Shown in pieces: positions 27,271 to 34,618 of a stretch of 64,000 bases of DNA. Numbering within the stretch: the stretch's first letter is position 1; each line of letters starts with the position of its first letter. Both the position numbers and the translations under genes were made by a program. Source of the DNA: Parvibaculum sp039973015 (lineage in GTDB: Bacteria; Pseudomonadota; Alphaproteobacteria; Parvibaculales; Parvibaculaceae); contig NZ_JBDWLT010000005.1 of the NCBI RefSeq assembly GCF_039973015.1, positions 1-64,000 of the forward strand, given 5' to 3'. Under the pieces are notes generated by a model, which saw only the letters and a program-made list of their open reading frames with translations, did no database searches and was not told where the DNA came from.

Positions 27271-27623
27271 GTCTCGCCTGCGGTCTTCTCTCGTACGAAG
27301 TTGCCATCGGTATCCAGACCGACACCGAGGCCAAGCTGCCGTCGCCGGGCAAACCAGGCTTCTTCATCGGATCCGGGCTGTCCCATTTTCTCGACGAAGC
27401 TGTCGAGCCAGACGTCCTTTTCCTCGCCGGTGAGCTCCACAGTCCCGATTTCCCCCGAAAGGGCCGCCGTTATCCGGGCGTAATCGAAATTACCCGACTT
27501 CTCGATCGCGCGACCGATACGCACCCAATGTGCAACCTGTCCCGAGACCGATCGGCTCTGCATCTCGGATTCGTGCCGCACGATCTTCATGATGTCATCG
27601 GCAAGCTTGATGGATTGGGCCAT
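27267..27623 (-). CDS. ParD-like antitoxin of the zeta-type pair
   Basis: A 118-residue protein beginning MAQSIKLADDIMKIVRHESE at ATG 27623, which has a GGAGG ribosome site; the in-frame ATG further out is not well placed. The N-terminal ribbon-helix-helix-like part (SRSVSGQVAHWVRIGRAIEKSGNF) fits the ParD-like antitoxin family often found beside zeta-like kinases. The C-terminal half is charged and may wrap the toxin. It precedes and overlaps the kinase gene. It probably also represses its own promoter. Confidence 0.72.
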   Translation of the reverse strand: MAQSIKLADDIMKIVRHESEMQSRSVSGQVAHWVRIGRAIEKSGNFDYARITAALSGEIGTVELTGEEKDVWLDSFVEKMGQPGSDEEAWFARRRQLGLGVGLDTDGNFVREKTAGET

Positions 27624-27745
27624 GTGGAACCTCCGCACCAAAGGTAGCATTTTGCCACCTCATTTTCAAGTCTGCGGACACAGGCTCGAAACGGAGGCGG
27701 GCGCAAACCCGAACCCGATGTGCCGTTCAGCATTGTTGTAGTTTG

Positions 27746-27757
27746 TCCATATATGGA
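27746..27757. promoter_or_regulatory. 12-bp palindrome upstream of the Xre/RES pair
   Basis: A perfect inverted repeat TCCATATATGGA lies 30 bases before the antitoxin start codon, in an AT-rich promoter-like patch (TATATCTATATTTGGA). A related half-site TTTGGA follows. It is a likely operator for the Xre antitoxin. Confidence 0.55.
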
Positions 27758-27786
27758 TTATATCTATATTTGGATTGGAGGCGAAG

Positions 27787-28311
27787 ATGGCTGGTCAGAA
27801 GAAGCGGCCCGTTAGTGAAGCAGATGGCCTTCGGCGGCTCGACGCGTCCCGGTTCGCACCGGCCAACCGCCGCCGCCTCAGCGCGCCTGCCTTGCGGACC
27901 TTTGTCACGATCGCGGACCTCTGGGGTCTGACCGAAGAACAGCGCCTCCTGGTCCTGGGCTTTCCGGCCCGGTCCACCTATCACAACTGGTGCAAACGGG
28001 TGCGCGAGCATGAGGACATCACGCTCGATGTGGACGTGCTTTTGCGGATTTCCGCGGTTCTGGGCATCCACCAGGCGCTCGGCATTCTTTTTCCCGATGA
28101 GCGCTCCGGCGTCGAGTGGCTGACGACACCGCACGGCGCCCTTCCGTTCGGCGGCAGACCGCCGCTCGATCTCCTCACAAGCGGCTCCCAGGACGGATTG
28201 CTGAGCGTGCGCCGTTTTCTCGACGGCGCCCGCGGCGGACTCTATATGCCGCCGGGCAGCATCGACGAAGCGTACGCGCCCTATACCGACGACGAGCTCG
28301 TTTTCCAGTGA
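27787..28311 (+). CDS. Xre/MbcA/ParS-type antitoxin (RES partner)
   Basis: A 174-residue protein starting at ATG 27787, with GGAGGCGAAG just before it; a TTG at 27775 is an alternative. The N-terminal HTH-like part (ISVLTIADLWGLTEEQRLLVLGFPARSTYHNW is the approximate location, about residues 35-75) is followed by the MbcA/ParS/Xre C-terminal domain with LRISAVLGIHQALGILFPDE and GGRPPLDLLTSGSQDGLLSVRRFLDGARGG split across the end. It is the antitoxin of the RES-domain gene that overlaps its stop codon. It probably binds the palindrome upstream. Confidence 0.85.
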   Translation: MAGQKKRPVSEADGLRRLDASRFAPANRRRLSAPALRTFVTIADLWGLTEEQRLLVLGFPARSTYHNWCKRVREHEDITLDVDVLLRISAVLGIHQALGILFPDERSGVEWLTTPHGALPFGGRPPLDLLTSGSQDGLLSVRRFLDGARGGLYMPPGSIDEAYAPYTDDELVFQ

Positions 28312-28979
28312 AGGATGCCTATGCTGCCGCGCCGCAGCCCTCGCATCGGCTGATCCCTTCGAGATTTCCGCCCGTCGGACTGTTCGACACGGTTGCCACC
28401 GCGGCCGACCTCGAAGCCGTGATGGAACTTGCCGGCTGGACCAATGATCGGCTTGTCGCCGAACGCATCGATCGCTTGCCCAGGGACGAATGGGTATATG
28501 GCCTGCCGAATGCGAGTGTGGTCATGGCCGCCTTTCTTCATGCCGCACCCCTCGGAATGCGCTTCAACGGCCCGGATCTCGGCGCATGGTATGCCGCCGG
28601 CGATATCCGCACCGCGGCTGCGGAAGTCGGGCATCATTTGCGCCGTGAAGCGGTGGCCCGCGGCGTACCGGGAATGTCCCGCGTTTACCGCGCCTACACG
28701 GCGACGCTTCAAGGCGAGTATCTCGACATCAGGGGACAACAGTCAGTCCGCCCTGATCTCTATGCGAGCGATAGCTACGCCGAAGCGCAAAAATTTGGCG
28801 AGGCGGTTCGCGCGTCGGGCGGCGCAGGCATTCTCTACGACAGCCTGCGGCGGCGCACAGGCGTCAATGTGGTCACGCATCGGCCGCGCAACATTGCCGG
28901 TATTGCGCAGACGGATCATTTTGAAATCACCGTGTCCTCGACTGGACGAGATATCAAAATCCGCAAATTGAAGGCCTGA
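28308..28979 (+). CDS. RES-domain toxin
   Basis: A 223-residue RES-domain protein. The start is GTG 28308, overlapping the antitoxin stop (28309-28311); the frame is open upstream, but only as a shadow of the antitoxin gene. Family landmarks include HRLIPSRFPPVGLFDTVAT, WTNDRLVAERIDRLP, FNGPDLGAWYAAGDIRTAAAEV, SRVYRAYTATLQGEYLD and the SGGAGILYDSLRRRTGVNVV stretch. RES toxins degrade NAD+ and stop growth. The Arg, Tyr and Ser positions normally used for NAD binding seem to be present. It makes the third toxin-antitoxin-like module in 10 kb. Confidence 0.85.
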   Translation: MKDAYAAAPQPSHRLIPSRFPPVGLFDTVATAADLEAVMELAGWTNDRLVAERIDRLPRDEWVYGLPNASVVMAAFLHAAPLGMRFNGPDLGAWYAAGDIRTAAAEVGHHLRREAVARGVPGMSRVYRAYTATLQGEYLDIRGQQSVRPDLYASDSYAEAQKFGEAVRASGGAGILYDSLRRRTGVNVVTHRPRNIAGIAQTDHFEITVSSTGRDIKIRKLKA

Positions 28980-29224
28980 CCTGCATAAAGCCCGAAGCAT
29001 TCGGTTGCCTTGGGCACGAAGGCTGCCCCAAGCAAAGACCCAATGGTGCGCCGAGGACATCAAATCGGGATAATAGACCCCGCAGGGACCAGTTAGTGAT
29101 CACACGGCTACTACGCTCTGAAACAAGCCAATAGATCGCGTCTTTATCCAGCCCTACAACCTTCAGCAGCGCTGCGACAGTTCTTGCCACACAAGAATAT
29201 TTTTGTGTGGCAAGGGCTCCCATG

Positions 29225-29569
29225 TCAGGAGAACCTCCGGGCGATCGCATCGCAGGGTGAACCGAGCCTGTAGAAGCGGGAGGTTGTACGGGCCCAGCCG
29301 AGGCCGGGAGCCATCACAAACACCTCCGATGTGAGCGCGGTCGTTGTGCCGATAATCGGATGCGCTACGACCCTTCCCTTCAGAGCGGGTACGCCCCGCA
29401 TGGCGAGTTCATAGTTGTCGAGAAAAGGTGCATCCTCAAGGCTCTCGACAGACGGCAGCACGCCGGCCCGTAGCCTCTCGAGGTCAAGGCAGAGCGCCGT
29501 CAGCCGCTCGATCTCTTCGTTCAGATAGCGAGTTTGCAGAACGCCTTCACGCGCAACCACGATAAGCAT
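29225..29569 (-). CDS. SOS-boxed small protein, paralogue A, unknown function
   Basis: A 114-residue protein starting MLIVVAREGVLQT at ATG 29569, with CAGGAGGACTGGC as ribosome site. The frame is open to 29671, but that stretch contains the promoter. It is a clear paralogue of the gene at 41410-41754: shared landmarks are REG at the start, LNEEIERLTALCLDLERLRAGVLPS, the DNY motif, and the end LGWARTTSRFYRLGSP. It has no signal peptide or membrane helix. I do not recognise the family. A LexA-type box lies 45 bases upstream, so induction by DNA damage is likely. The 245 bases between the RES gene and this gene hold nothing I can support. Confidence 0.75.
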   Translation of the reverse strand: MLIVVAREGVLQTRYLNEEIERLTALCLDLERLRAGVLPSVESLEDAPFLDNYELAMRGVPALKGRVVAHPIIGTTTALTSEVFVMAPGLGWARTTSRFYRLGSPCDAIARRFS

Positions 29570-29613
29570 GCCAGTCCTCCTGTGCGGTGAAGAGGAGGCT
29601 ATGGCGACGACGA

Positions 29614-29628
29614 GAACATAACAAGAAC
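29614..29628 (-). promoter_or_regulatory. Alphaproteobacterial LexA (SOS) box
   Basis: On the minus strand it reads GTTC TTGTTAT GTTC, an exact match to GTTC-N7-GTTC. It lies 45 bases before the ATG at 29569. The sequence around it, including GACTCGGGATATCGCCCGCA just beyond, is also found at the paralogous gene at 41410. Confidence 0.85.
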
Positions 29629-29777
29629 GAAGGTGCGGGCGATATCCCGAGTCGAAATCCTTCAGCTTCACAAAGCCAGCGTTTCCGCGGCTTCAGCGAA
29701 GCGCAGATTGCTGCTTTCTTGCGGAAGTGTCAGCCGGCCGCAACAACGACATCTCGACGTCGGCGCTGCTATTTGCT

Positions 29778-29815
29778 GGCGTGACGTAGACGGATCGGCG
29801 TGACGCAGACGGATC
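29778..29815. repeat. Two tandem 19-bp repeats
   Basis: Unit GGCGTGACGTAGACGGATC at 29778-29796 is followed directly by a copy with one change (GGCGTGACGCAGACGGATC) at 29797-29815. Located downstream of the large recombinase gene. Purpose unknown; arm-type recombinase sites are a possibility. Confidence 0.75.
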
Positions 29816-29875
29816 ATTGTGGAACTTTCAGCCCGCGCTCCCGCTCGTTTTGGCTAACCTGTTGAAAATAAAGGA

Positions 29876-29916
29876 TTTGCCCAAAAATGCCGGTTTTCCG
29901 GTGATTTTGGGGCAAA
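29876..29916. repeat. 41-bp imperfect palindrome next to the recombinase gene
   Basis: Outer arms TTTGCCCAAAAAT (29876-29888) and ATTTTGGGGCAAA (29904-29916) pair with one mismatch, and an inner CCGG-TTTT-CCGG completes the hairpin. It lies 64 bases past the stop codon of the tyrosine recombinase. It could be a terminator for that gene (A-rich flank on the minus strand) or a recombination core with inverted arms. Confidence 0.65.
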
Positions 29917-29979
29917 CGCTGCAATATCAATGAGTTAGAGGTTCTGGCGGGCCGAAAAGGTCACTGTTGTCCCGCATCT

Positions 29980-32304
29980 CTACGAAGCCTCCCATACCTT
30001 GTTGAGGACCTGCGCCGCCAGCGCCGCCTTGTCCTGCGGCAGGAACCGGCCGTAGTGCTTCGCCACCATGTCGGGTGTGTCCTGGATGGCGTAGCTCGCC
30101 TGTTCGTAGGAGCCGGTCTTCTTCAGGATATGAGTTGCGAGCACGTCCCGGACGTTGTGCGGACCATGCGGCAGCAGGCCTTCAATGGCACCTCGTCCGG
30201 TGTAGGGGTTGTAGATGCCATATCGCTGGATCGTGAGCCGCCAGGCTTCGTAGAAGGTTGTCTGATTGTAGGCCGCATTGGCCGACGTAATCTTGACGGT
30301 CTTCACGAAGAAGGTTGCCGGATCGGATGCCTGGCGGAGAAGCCGCGGCCGGTGTCGGCGGACATAGGCATCTATCGCCTCATAAAGGCCGCCGAGGTCC
30401 GGAAGCACGAGCTGGAACGGTTTGCTCCCGAAGTAGGAGGAGTTCGCGTTCTTGAAGGCGGCGGACGGAATGAAGAGCTCCCAGACCGAAGAGCGGTTGT
30501 TCCAACGGAGCTGACCCCGCTTTAGTTCTGTCAGGCGCCGTTCCGACAAGGGCACCTCATCGCGGCCGCAGATGAGAAGCTGGCGCAGGTTCTTCTGACG
30601 GAGACCGGAGTGCAGCCCGATCCGCAACATCAGGAACGAACGCACGGCCTCGGATGCCGCAACGGGATACCGCCGCTCGTCAGGCATGTTGCGGAGAATC
30701 TCTTCGGTGATCTTCCGGTACTCGGCGAGGGGGCTGTCCGCCTCCAGGATCGGAAGGATAGGCTCGAACGGATCGCGGTGGACGCGTGACACACGCTCGA
30801 TCTCCTTCGCGCGTGCCGTGGCAAAGCTGTGCAGCCTGTCGCAGGCTGCGTTCCAGTCCGCCCGTGCCTCGGCAATATCCTCTGCCGACACGAGCCCCTC
30901 GACGGGCTCCAACATCTCTGCGAGACGCGGTGTCTGCCGGACCCAGCCTGTATCCTTCCGGGTGAGCGCCAGGGCCGTCCGCAGCATGTCGACCTCCCAG
31001 TTGGTGAAGAAGCCGCGGCGGCGTTCTCTCCATCGGAGGTACCAGTCCCATACCGCCGGAAAGACCAGAAGGCCCAGCGTCAGGCTCTCGAGCGGAATGC
31101 CGTATCCTCTGACTTCGCTGTCGGGCGGGGCCGTGAGCGCACCGAGCATCAGACCAAGGTGCTCCAGTTTCTGAGACGCGGTCTCCTCGCCCCATTGTCC
31201 CTGTCTCTGGAAGCCGATCGCCGTCAGGGTGGCCGTCTTGAAGCCCATGAGGTCGGTCATTTCTTGCCTGAGTTGAGCGGGGGCTTCGACTGGCGTTACA
31301 AACCCGGTGGTGCTTTCGCTTGCAGGACGGCGACGGCGGACCTTCGTATTATCGAGCCCGGTGAACTGGACGGAGAAGCGCTGCTTGCACATCGCCGCCT
31401 GGTAGCGGCGATAGTCCGTCGTCCCCGTGATGATCACCCGCCTTACCCAATCGACGATCTCGTTGCGCTCCTCCTCGGAGCGGCGGTCGAAGTCGTCAGG
31501 CAGATGCCAAGCCATGCGCCGGCGTTCCGACGCCGAGATATCCGGCAGGTGCCGGTGTCCGGAGACGGAGCGTTTCCGGCCCAGCAGCTTTGCCTGAAAA
31601 TAGCCGGCGGGCAGACGGTACCGGTGCTCGATCCGCCGCAGCATTTCGAGGCTGTCGACATTTGCGGGAAGGTTTTCTCCTCGCGCCCAGGCCAGGATGG
31701 TCCTTCTGTCGAAAGCATCCTTGGGCTTCGCGATCGCCTTGTGCAGGTGCCAGGCGCTGTCGCCGTGCCTTCGCATGTGAAGCTGCAGCGAGGCGTGGAA
31801 TTCCACCGGATCTTCCCAGTCGCCCGGTTGAGCTTCGGGAAACTCCACGACAGGTCTTGGAGTTGGCCCGGGCTTTCTCCGTCCATCCTTCCTTTGCCTT
31901 GTTCTGACTTGCCGGCGCGGCGCTCGTTTCCTCGGACCTGCCTCAGACGCCTTCTCAACCCGTTTGGATGTTCGCTTTGCGACTGTAGCGGTGGAATGCG
32001 CTTCGGGTATTTGCGGAGGCAGGAATTCCCTCTCCGGCAGCCTCGGGATTTCGCGCGCGAGAGCGTCGAAGCCGTACGCAAGGCTTTTAGCCACTGCCCT
32101 GAACCTTTCGGGATCAACCCCGGCAGCAAACGCTATCGACCGCCAATCGAACTTCGTTCCCGTTCTTGGTGGAAGCTGACGCTCTTCAATAAGCCATTGG
32201 CAGTACCTGCAGAGGTCCTCGACCTCATCTTCTGAAAGTTCAGCTGCCGCACGCTGACGGCAGAAAGTTTCGATCATCCGGACAAGCAATTGATCTGGCC
32301 CCAT
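29980..32304 (-). CDS. Very large tyrosine recombinase / integrase
   Basis: A 774-residue protein. The C-terminal ~300 residues carry the tyrosine-recombinase signature: the first Arg in LRIGLHSGLRQKNLRQLL, the H-x-x-R box in HGPHNVRDVLATHIL, and the nucleophile in KHYGRFLPQDKA. The second half-box (H/W near the end) is less clear. The N-terminal ~450 residues contain a basic linker (KRAPRRQVRTRQRKDGRRKP) and HTH-like stretches and are far longer than in lambda-type integrases (about 350 residues). I use ATG 32304 because CTGGAG lies 8 bases upstream; GTG 32313 is an alternative. It probably mobilises the surrounding island; its site may be the palindrome at 29876-29916. Confidence 0.75.
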   Translation of the reverse strand: MGPDQLLVRMIETFCRQRAAAELSEDEVEDLCRYCQWLIEERQLPPRTGTKFDWRSIAFAAGVDPERFRAVAKSLAYGFDALAREIPRLPEREFLPPQIPEAHSTATVAKRTSKRVEKASEAGPRKRAPRRQVRTRQRKDGRRKPGPTPRPVVEFPEAQPGDWEDPVEFHASLQLHMRRHGDSAWHLHKAIAKPKDAFDRRTILAWARGENLPANVDSLEMLRRIEHRYRLPAGYFQAKLLGRKRSVSGHRHLPDISASERRRMAWHLPDDFDRRSEEERNEIVDWVRRVIITGTTDYRRYQAAMCKQRFSVQFTGLDNTKVRRRRPASESTTGFVTPVEAPAQLRQEMTDLMGFKTATLTAIGFQRQGQWGEETASQKLEHLGLMLGALTAPPDSEVRGYGIPLESLTLGLLVFPAVWDWYLRWRERRRGFFTNWEVDMLRTALALTRKDTGWVRQTPRLAEMLEPVEGLVSAEDIAEARADWNAACDRLHSFATARAKEIERVSRVHRDPFEPILPILEADSPLAEYRKITEEILRNMPDERRYPVAASEAVRSFLMLRIGLHSGLRQKNLRQLLICGRDEVPLSERRLTELKRGQLRWNNRSSVWELFIPSAAFKNANSSYFGSKPFQLVLPDLGGLYEAIDAYVRRHRPRLLRQASDPATFFVKTVKITSANAAYNQTTFYEAWRLTIQRYGIYNPYTGRGAIEGLLPHGPHNVRDVLATHILKKTGSYEQASYAIQDTPDMVAKHYGRFLPQDKAALAAQVLNKVWEAS

Positions 32305-32483
32305 CGCAAGCACTCCAGGTTGTGAGTCGATCTTGCGATGATGTCATGCACCACGGCATGCCAGATGGGCGCCGCGATGCTTGATGATGGGTGAAGACGA
32401 GCGAAGGGACCGCTTTCCGTCCAAAGCGACGCCTGCGCAACTTCCCGTTGACTTGTACCCCCGGTGGGCATACGGAGTTGCCC

Positions 32484-32531
32484 ATGAAAACGGAAACGAA
32501 CATCGCCAATTTCTGGTGGCTGGCCTGCTGA
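32484..32531 (+). CDS. trpL: trp-type leader peptide with tandem Trp codons
   Basis: A 15-codon reading frame, MKTETNIANFWWLAC, with a GGAG-like ribosome site about 6 bases upstream (ACGGAGTTGCCC). Two adjacent Trp codons (TGG TGG at 32514-32519) near the end are the hallmark of transcription-attenuation leaders that sense charged tRNA-Trp. It is followed by a terminator-forming hairpin and then by trpS. Confidence 0.9.
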   Translation: MKTETNIANFWWLAC

Positions 32532-32535
32532 CAAC

Positions 32536-32589
32536 GCGGCCGGACGTTTCTTTGCATCTTCAGGGCCGCCGTATTGGGCGGCCTTTTTT
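32536..32589 (+). promoter_or_regulatory. Attenuator: alternative hairpins before trpS
   Basis: The terminator is GGCCGCC (32564-32570), loop GTATTG, GGCGGCC (32577-32583), then TTTTTT (32584-32589). An earlier GCGGCC (32536-32541) can pair with GGCCGC of the terminator 5' arm and so form an antiterminator. A ribosome stalled on the Trp codons would favour the antiterminator and allow trpS transcription; fast translation favours termination. Confidence 0.85.
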
Positions 32590-32638
32590 GATGATCCCTC
32601 CATGCGGCGTCTCCCTCATCTCGAGAGGACGACTTCCC

Positions 32639-33640
32639 ATGACCAGACCCGTAATCCTCACCGGCGACCGCACAACCGGTCCTTTGCACATCGGCCACTT
32701 CGCGGGATCGCTGCGCAATCGGCTGCGGTTTCAGGACAGCCATGAACAGTTTCTGCTCCTCGCCGACACGCAGGCCCTCACCGACAATGCCCATGATCCA
32801 GGCAAGGTGCGTCGCAACGTAATCGAAGTCGCTCTGGACTACCTTGCAACAGGGATCGATCCGGAAAGGACGACGATCTGTCTGCAATCGGGTCTTCCTG
32901 CCCTGGCCGAGCTCTCGATGCTCTATCTGAACTTCGTGACTGTCTCCCGGCTGGAGCGCAATCCGACGATCAAGGACGAGATCAGGGCACGTGGCTTTGG
33001 GCGCGACATCCCGGCAGGTTTCCTTTGTTATCCAGCGGCGCAAGCAGCGGATATCACGGCCTTCAAAGCAACGGTGGTGCCGGTGGGCGAGGACCAGGCT
33101 CCGTTGATCGAACAGACCAACGAAATCGTGCGCCGCATCAATGCGACGGCGGGCAAGACGATCCTGCTGGAAGCACAGGCAATCATTCCGAAAGCCGGTC
33201 GTCTGCCGGGGATCGACGGCAAAGCCAAAATGTCCAAATCGGCGGGCAACGCCATCGCATTGTCGGCTCCGCCCGAGGTCATCTCGGCAGCGGTAAAGGC
33301 GATGTTCACCGACCCCAATCATCTGAGGATCGAAGATCCGGGACAGGTGGAGGGTAACGTCGTCTTTGCCTTCCTCGACGCCTTCGACGAGGACCTCGCC
33401 ACTCTCGAGGAGCTGAAGGCTCAGTATCGGCGCGGTGGATTGGGAGACGGCAAGATCAAACGGCGTCTTGACGAAATTCTGCAGGCGCTCATCGGACCGA
33501 TCAGAACGCGGCGCACCGAACTCGCCAAAGACCTGCCGTACGTGCTCGACGTGATACGCAGCGGGACCGAAAGGGCGCGGAGCCATACCGAGACCACCAA
33601 GCACGAAGTGGTCGAGGGCCTCGGTCTGTTTGTGCTGTAG
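32639..33640 (+). CDS. trpS: Tryptophanyl-tRNA synthetase, second type
   Basis: A 333-residue class I aminoacyl-tRNA synthetase. HIGH is at residues 17-20 (LTGDRTTGPLHIGH) and KMSKS near residue 197 (KMSKSAGNAI). The opening and FLLLADTQALTDNAHDP resemble the TrpRS type common in Firmicutes and Actinobacteria (for example LTGDRPTGxLHLGH) rather than the usual alphaproteobacterial one (FSGVQPTGNLHLGN). I use ATG 32639; the frame is open to 32381 but contains the leader region. It charges tRNA-Trp in the cytoplasm. Placement in an accessory region, with a full attenuator, suggests a transferred, self-regulated second copy; resistance to TrpRS inhibitors such as indolmycin is an inference. Confidence 0.9.
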   Translation: MTRPVILTGDRTTGPLHIGHFAGSLRNRLRFQDSHEQFLLLADTQALTDNAHDPGKVRRNVIEVALDYLATGIDPERTTICLQSGLPALAELSMLYLNFVTVSRLERNPTIKDEIRARGFGRDIPAGFLCYPAAQAADITAFKATVVPVGEDQAPLIEQTNEIVRRINATAGKTILLEAQAIIPKAGRLPGIDGKAKMSKSAGNAIALSAPPEVISAAVKAMFTDPNHLRIEDPGQVEGNVVFAFLDAFDEDLATLEELKAQYRRGGLGDGKIKRRLDEILQALIGPIRTRRTELAKDLPYVLDVIRSGTERARSHTETTKHEVVEGLGLFVL

Positions 33641-33681
33641 TACACCCCAGCACTACTGATCCCGCACTGGCAGGGAGCGCG

Positions 33682-33861
33682 ATTTTTTGCTATACTTTTA
33701 TAGGTATTAGTTCCTGGCACTAGTGGGAGACTCGGTTTCTACGCAGCCGAGCGTTGGGTGATTCATTTTCCCTGCGAATTGATTCTTTTCCTACGCGCCT
33801 CGCCCTTCAATAAAATCAATCTGTTAGCCGCTCGCCGGATTCGTTTCCTGTGCGATCCTAC
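33682..33861. repeat. Long direct repeat, copy A
   Basis: About 180 bp, closely similar to 43173-43366. Shared landmarks: TTTTTTGCTATACTTTTATAGG, TTAGTTCCT, the hairpin CTCGGTTTCTACGCAGCCGAG, GGGTGATTCATTT, CGAATTGATTC, CCCTTCAATAAAATCA and CGCTTCCTGTGCGATCCTACA-like end. Identity is high by eye but not computed. It ends at the stop codon of the hsdR remnant. The two copies bracket the efflux segment. Confidence 0.75.
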
Positions 33862-34140
33862 ACCACCCAACTCGCGGACAGCGCCTCGGCCTGACGCAGG
33901 ACGGCCTGCACGGCAGCATCCTGCATGTCCGGCGGATAGCCGTGCTGCGAAGTATGCGCTTCACCAGAACCCGCATGCGGGCCCGTGCGCTTTCACGGCG
34001 GGACCAGTCGACAGTCACATTGCCCTGCAGGCTCTCCAGCAGCTCGTGAGCAATCAGCTTGAGAACTTCATTTCCATAGCTTCGACAGCGCTTTCGTTCT
34101 CTGCAAGAGCGTCATAGAACGCAATCTCGTCCTAGGTGAG
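33858..34140 (-). pseudogene. hsdR C-terminal remnant (type I restriction subunit)
   Basis: Read on the minus strand in broken frames, the segment gives DEIAFYDALAENESAVEAM, KLIAHELLESLQGNVTVDWSRR and RMRVLVKRI, then RQAEALSA before a TAG at 33858. This is the C-terminal domain of type I restriction HsdR proteins. At least two frameshifts interrupt it (near 33955 and 34070), so no protein is made. Only the tail end of the gene is left. It joins directly to an hsdM fragment at about 34150. Confidence 0.7.
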
Positions 34141-34149
34141 CCCCTCCTC

Positions 34150-34330
34150 CGCGCCGCGCGCTGTCCGGCGGCGTTCATCTAGCAAAGCCGCCGGGTGGCG
34201 TAGTTCGACTCCTGCCCATAGACAGCGATGTCCCCTATCCTGCCTTCATGCTCCGCGGCGAATTTCTCAGACTGGACGAACATTCCGCCCGAGCCCGCAG
34301 CAGGGATCGTAGACGCGGCCCTTTTGGGGC
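34150..34330 (-). pseudogene. hsdM fragment (type I DNA methylase subunit)
   Basis: On the minus strand it reads RVYDPCCG, then after an extra G, SGGMFVQSEKFAAEHEGRIGDI and YGQESNY, the motif I region of N-6 adenine methylases of HsdM type. The NPPY motif is absent because the fragment is too short. An internal deletion has fused it to the hsdR remnant, so the hsdS gene between them is gone. Confidence 0.65.
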
Positions 34331-34429
34331 TAATGGAATGAACTCAAGTCACCGACGAACCGCATGGTCCGCCTCGAAGTCTCACGGCATGGTGCTCATC
34401 ACAGCGGCATCGGTCAGGCGACCGAGATG

Positions 34430-34618
34430 CTAGTTCACGATGTCGTTGGTGTAGGTATTGACCGTCGTCTTCGTTGCGCCATCCGGCATGGAGATCACGA
34501 TCTCGGTCGGATTGCCGAAGCCGTCATACTGATAGGTGGTGGTCACCGGCGGGATCGCCAAGCCGTCAAGGTCGAAGCTTGCCTCCACACTCTGCGGCAT
34601 GATCACCACCTGCCGCCC
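34430..34618 (-). pseudogene. RHS/YD-repeat protein fragment
   Basis: About 60 residues with VTTTYQYDGFGNPTEIVIS, GATKTTVNTYTND, typical of YD/RHS repeat proteins and SpvB-like toxin shells. There is no start or ribosome site, and the upstream end runs into the tetR 3' end. It is a relic of a large polymorphic-toxin or shell gene. Confidence 0.7.

Noticed and set aside
30829..32235. 468-codon plus-strand open frame
   Set aside because: Antisense to the tyrosine recombinase, which has catalytic motifs; this one has none.
32240..33604. 454-codon minus-strand open frame
   Set aside because: Antisense to trpS and its leader region; no recognisable domain.
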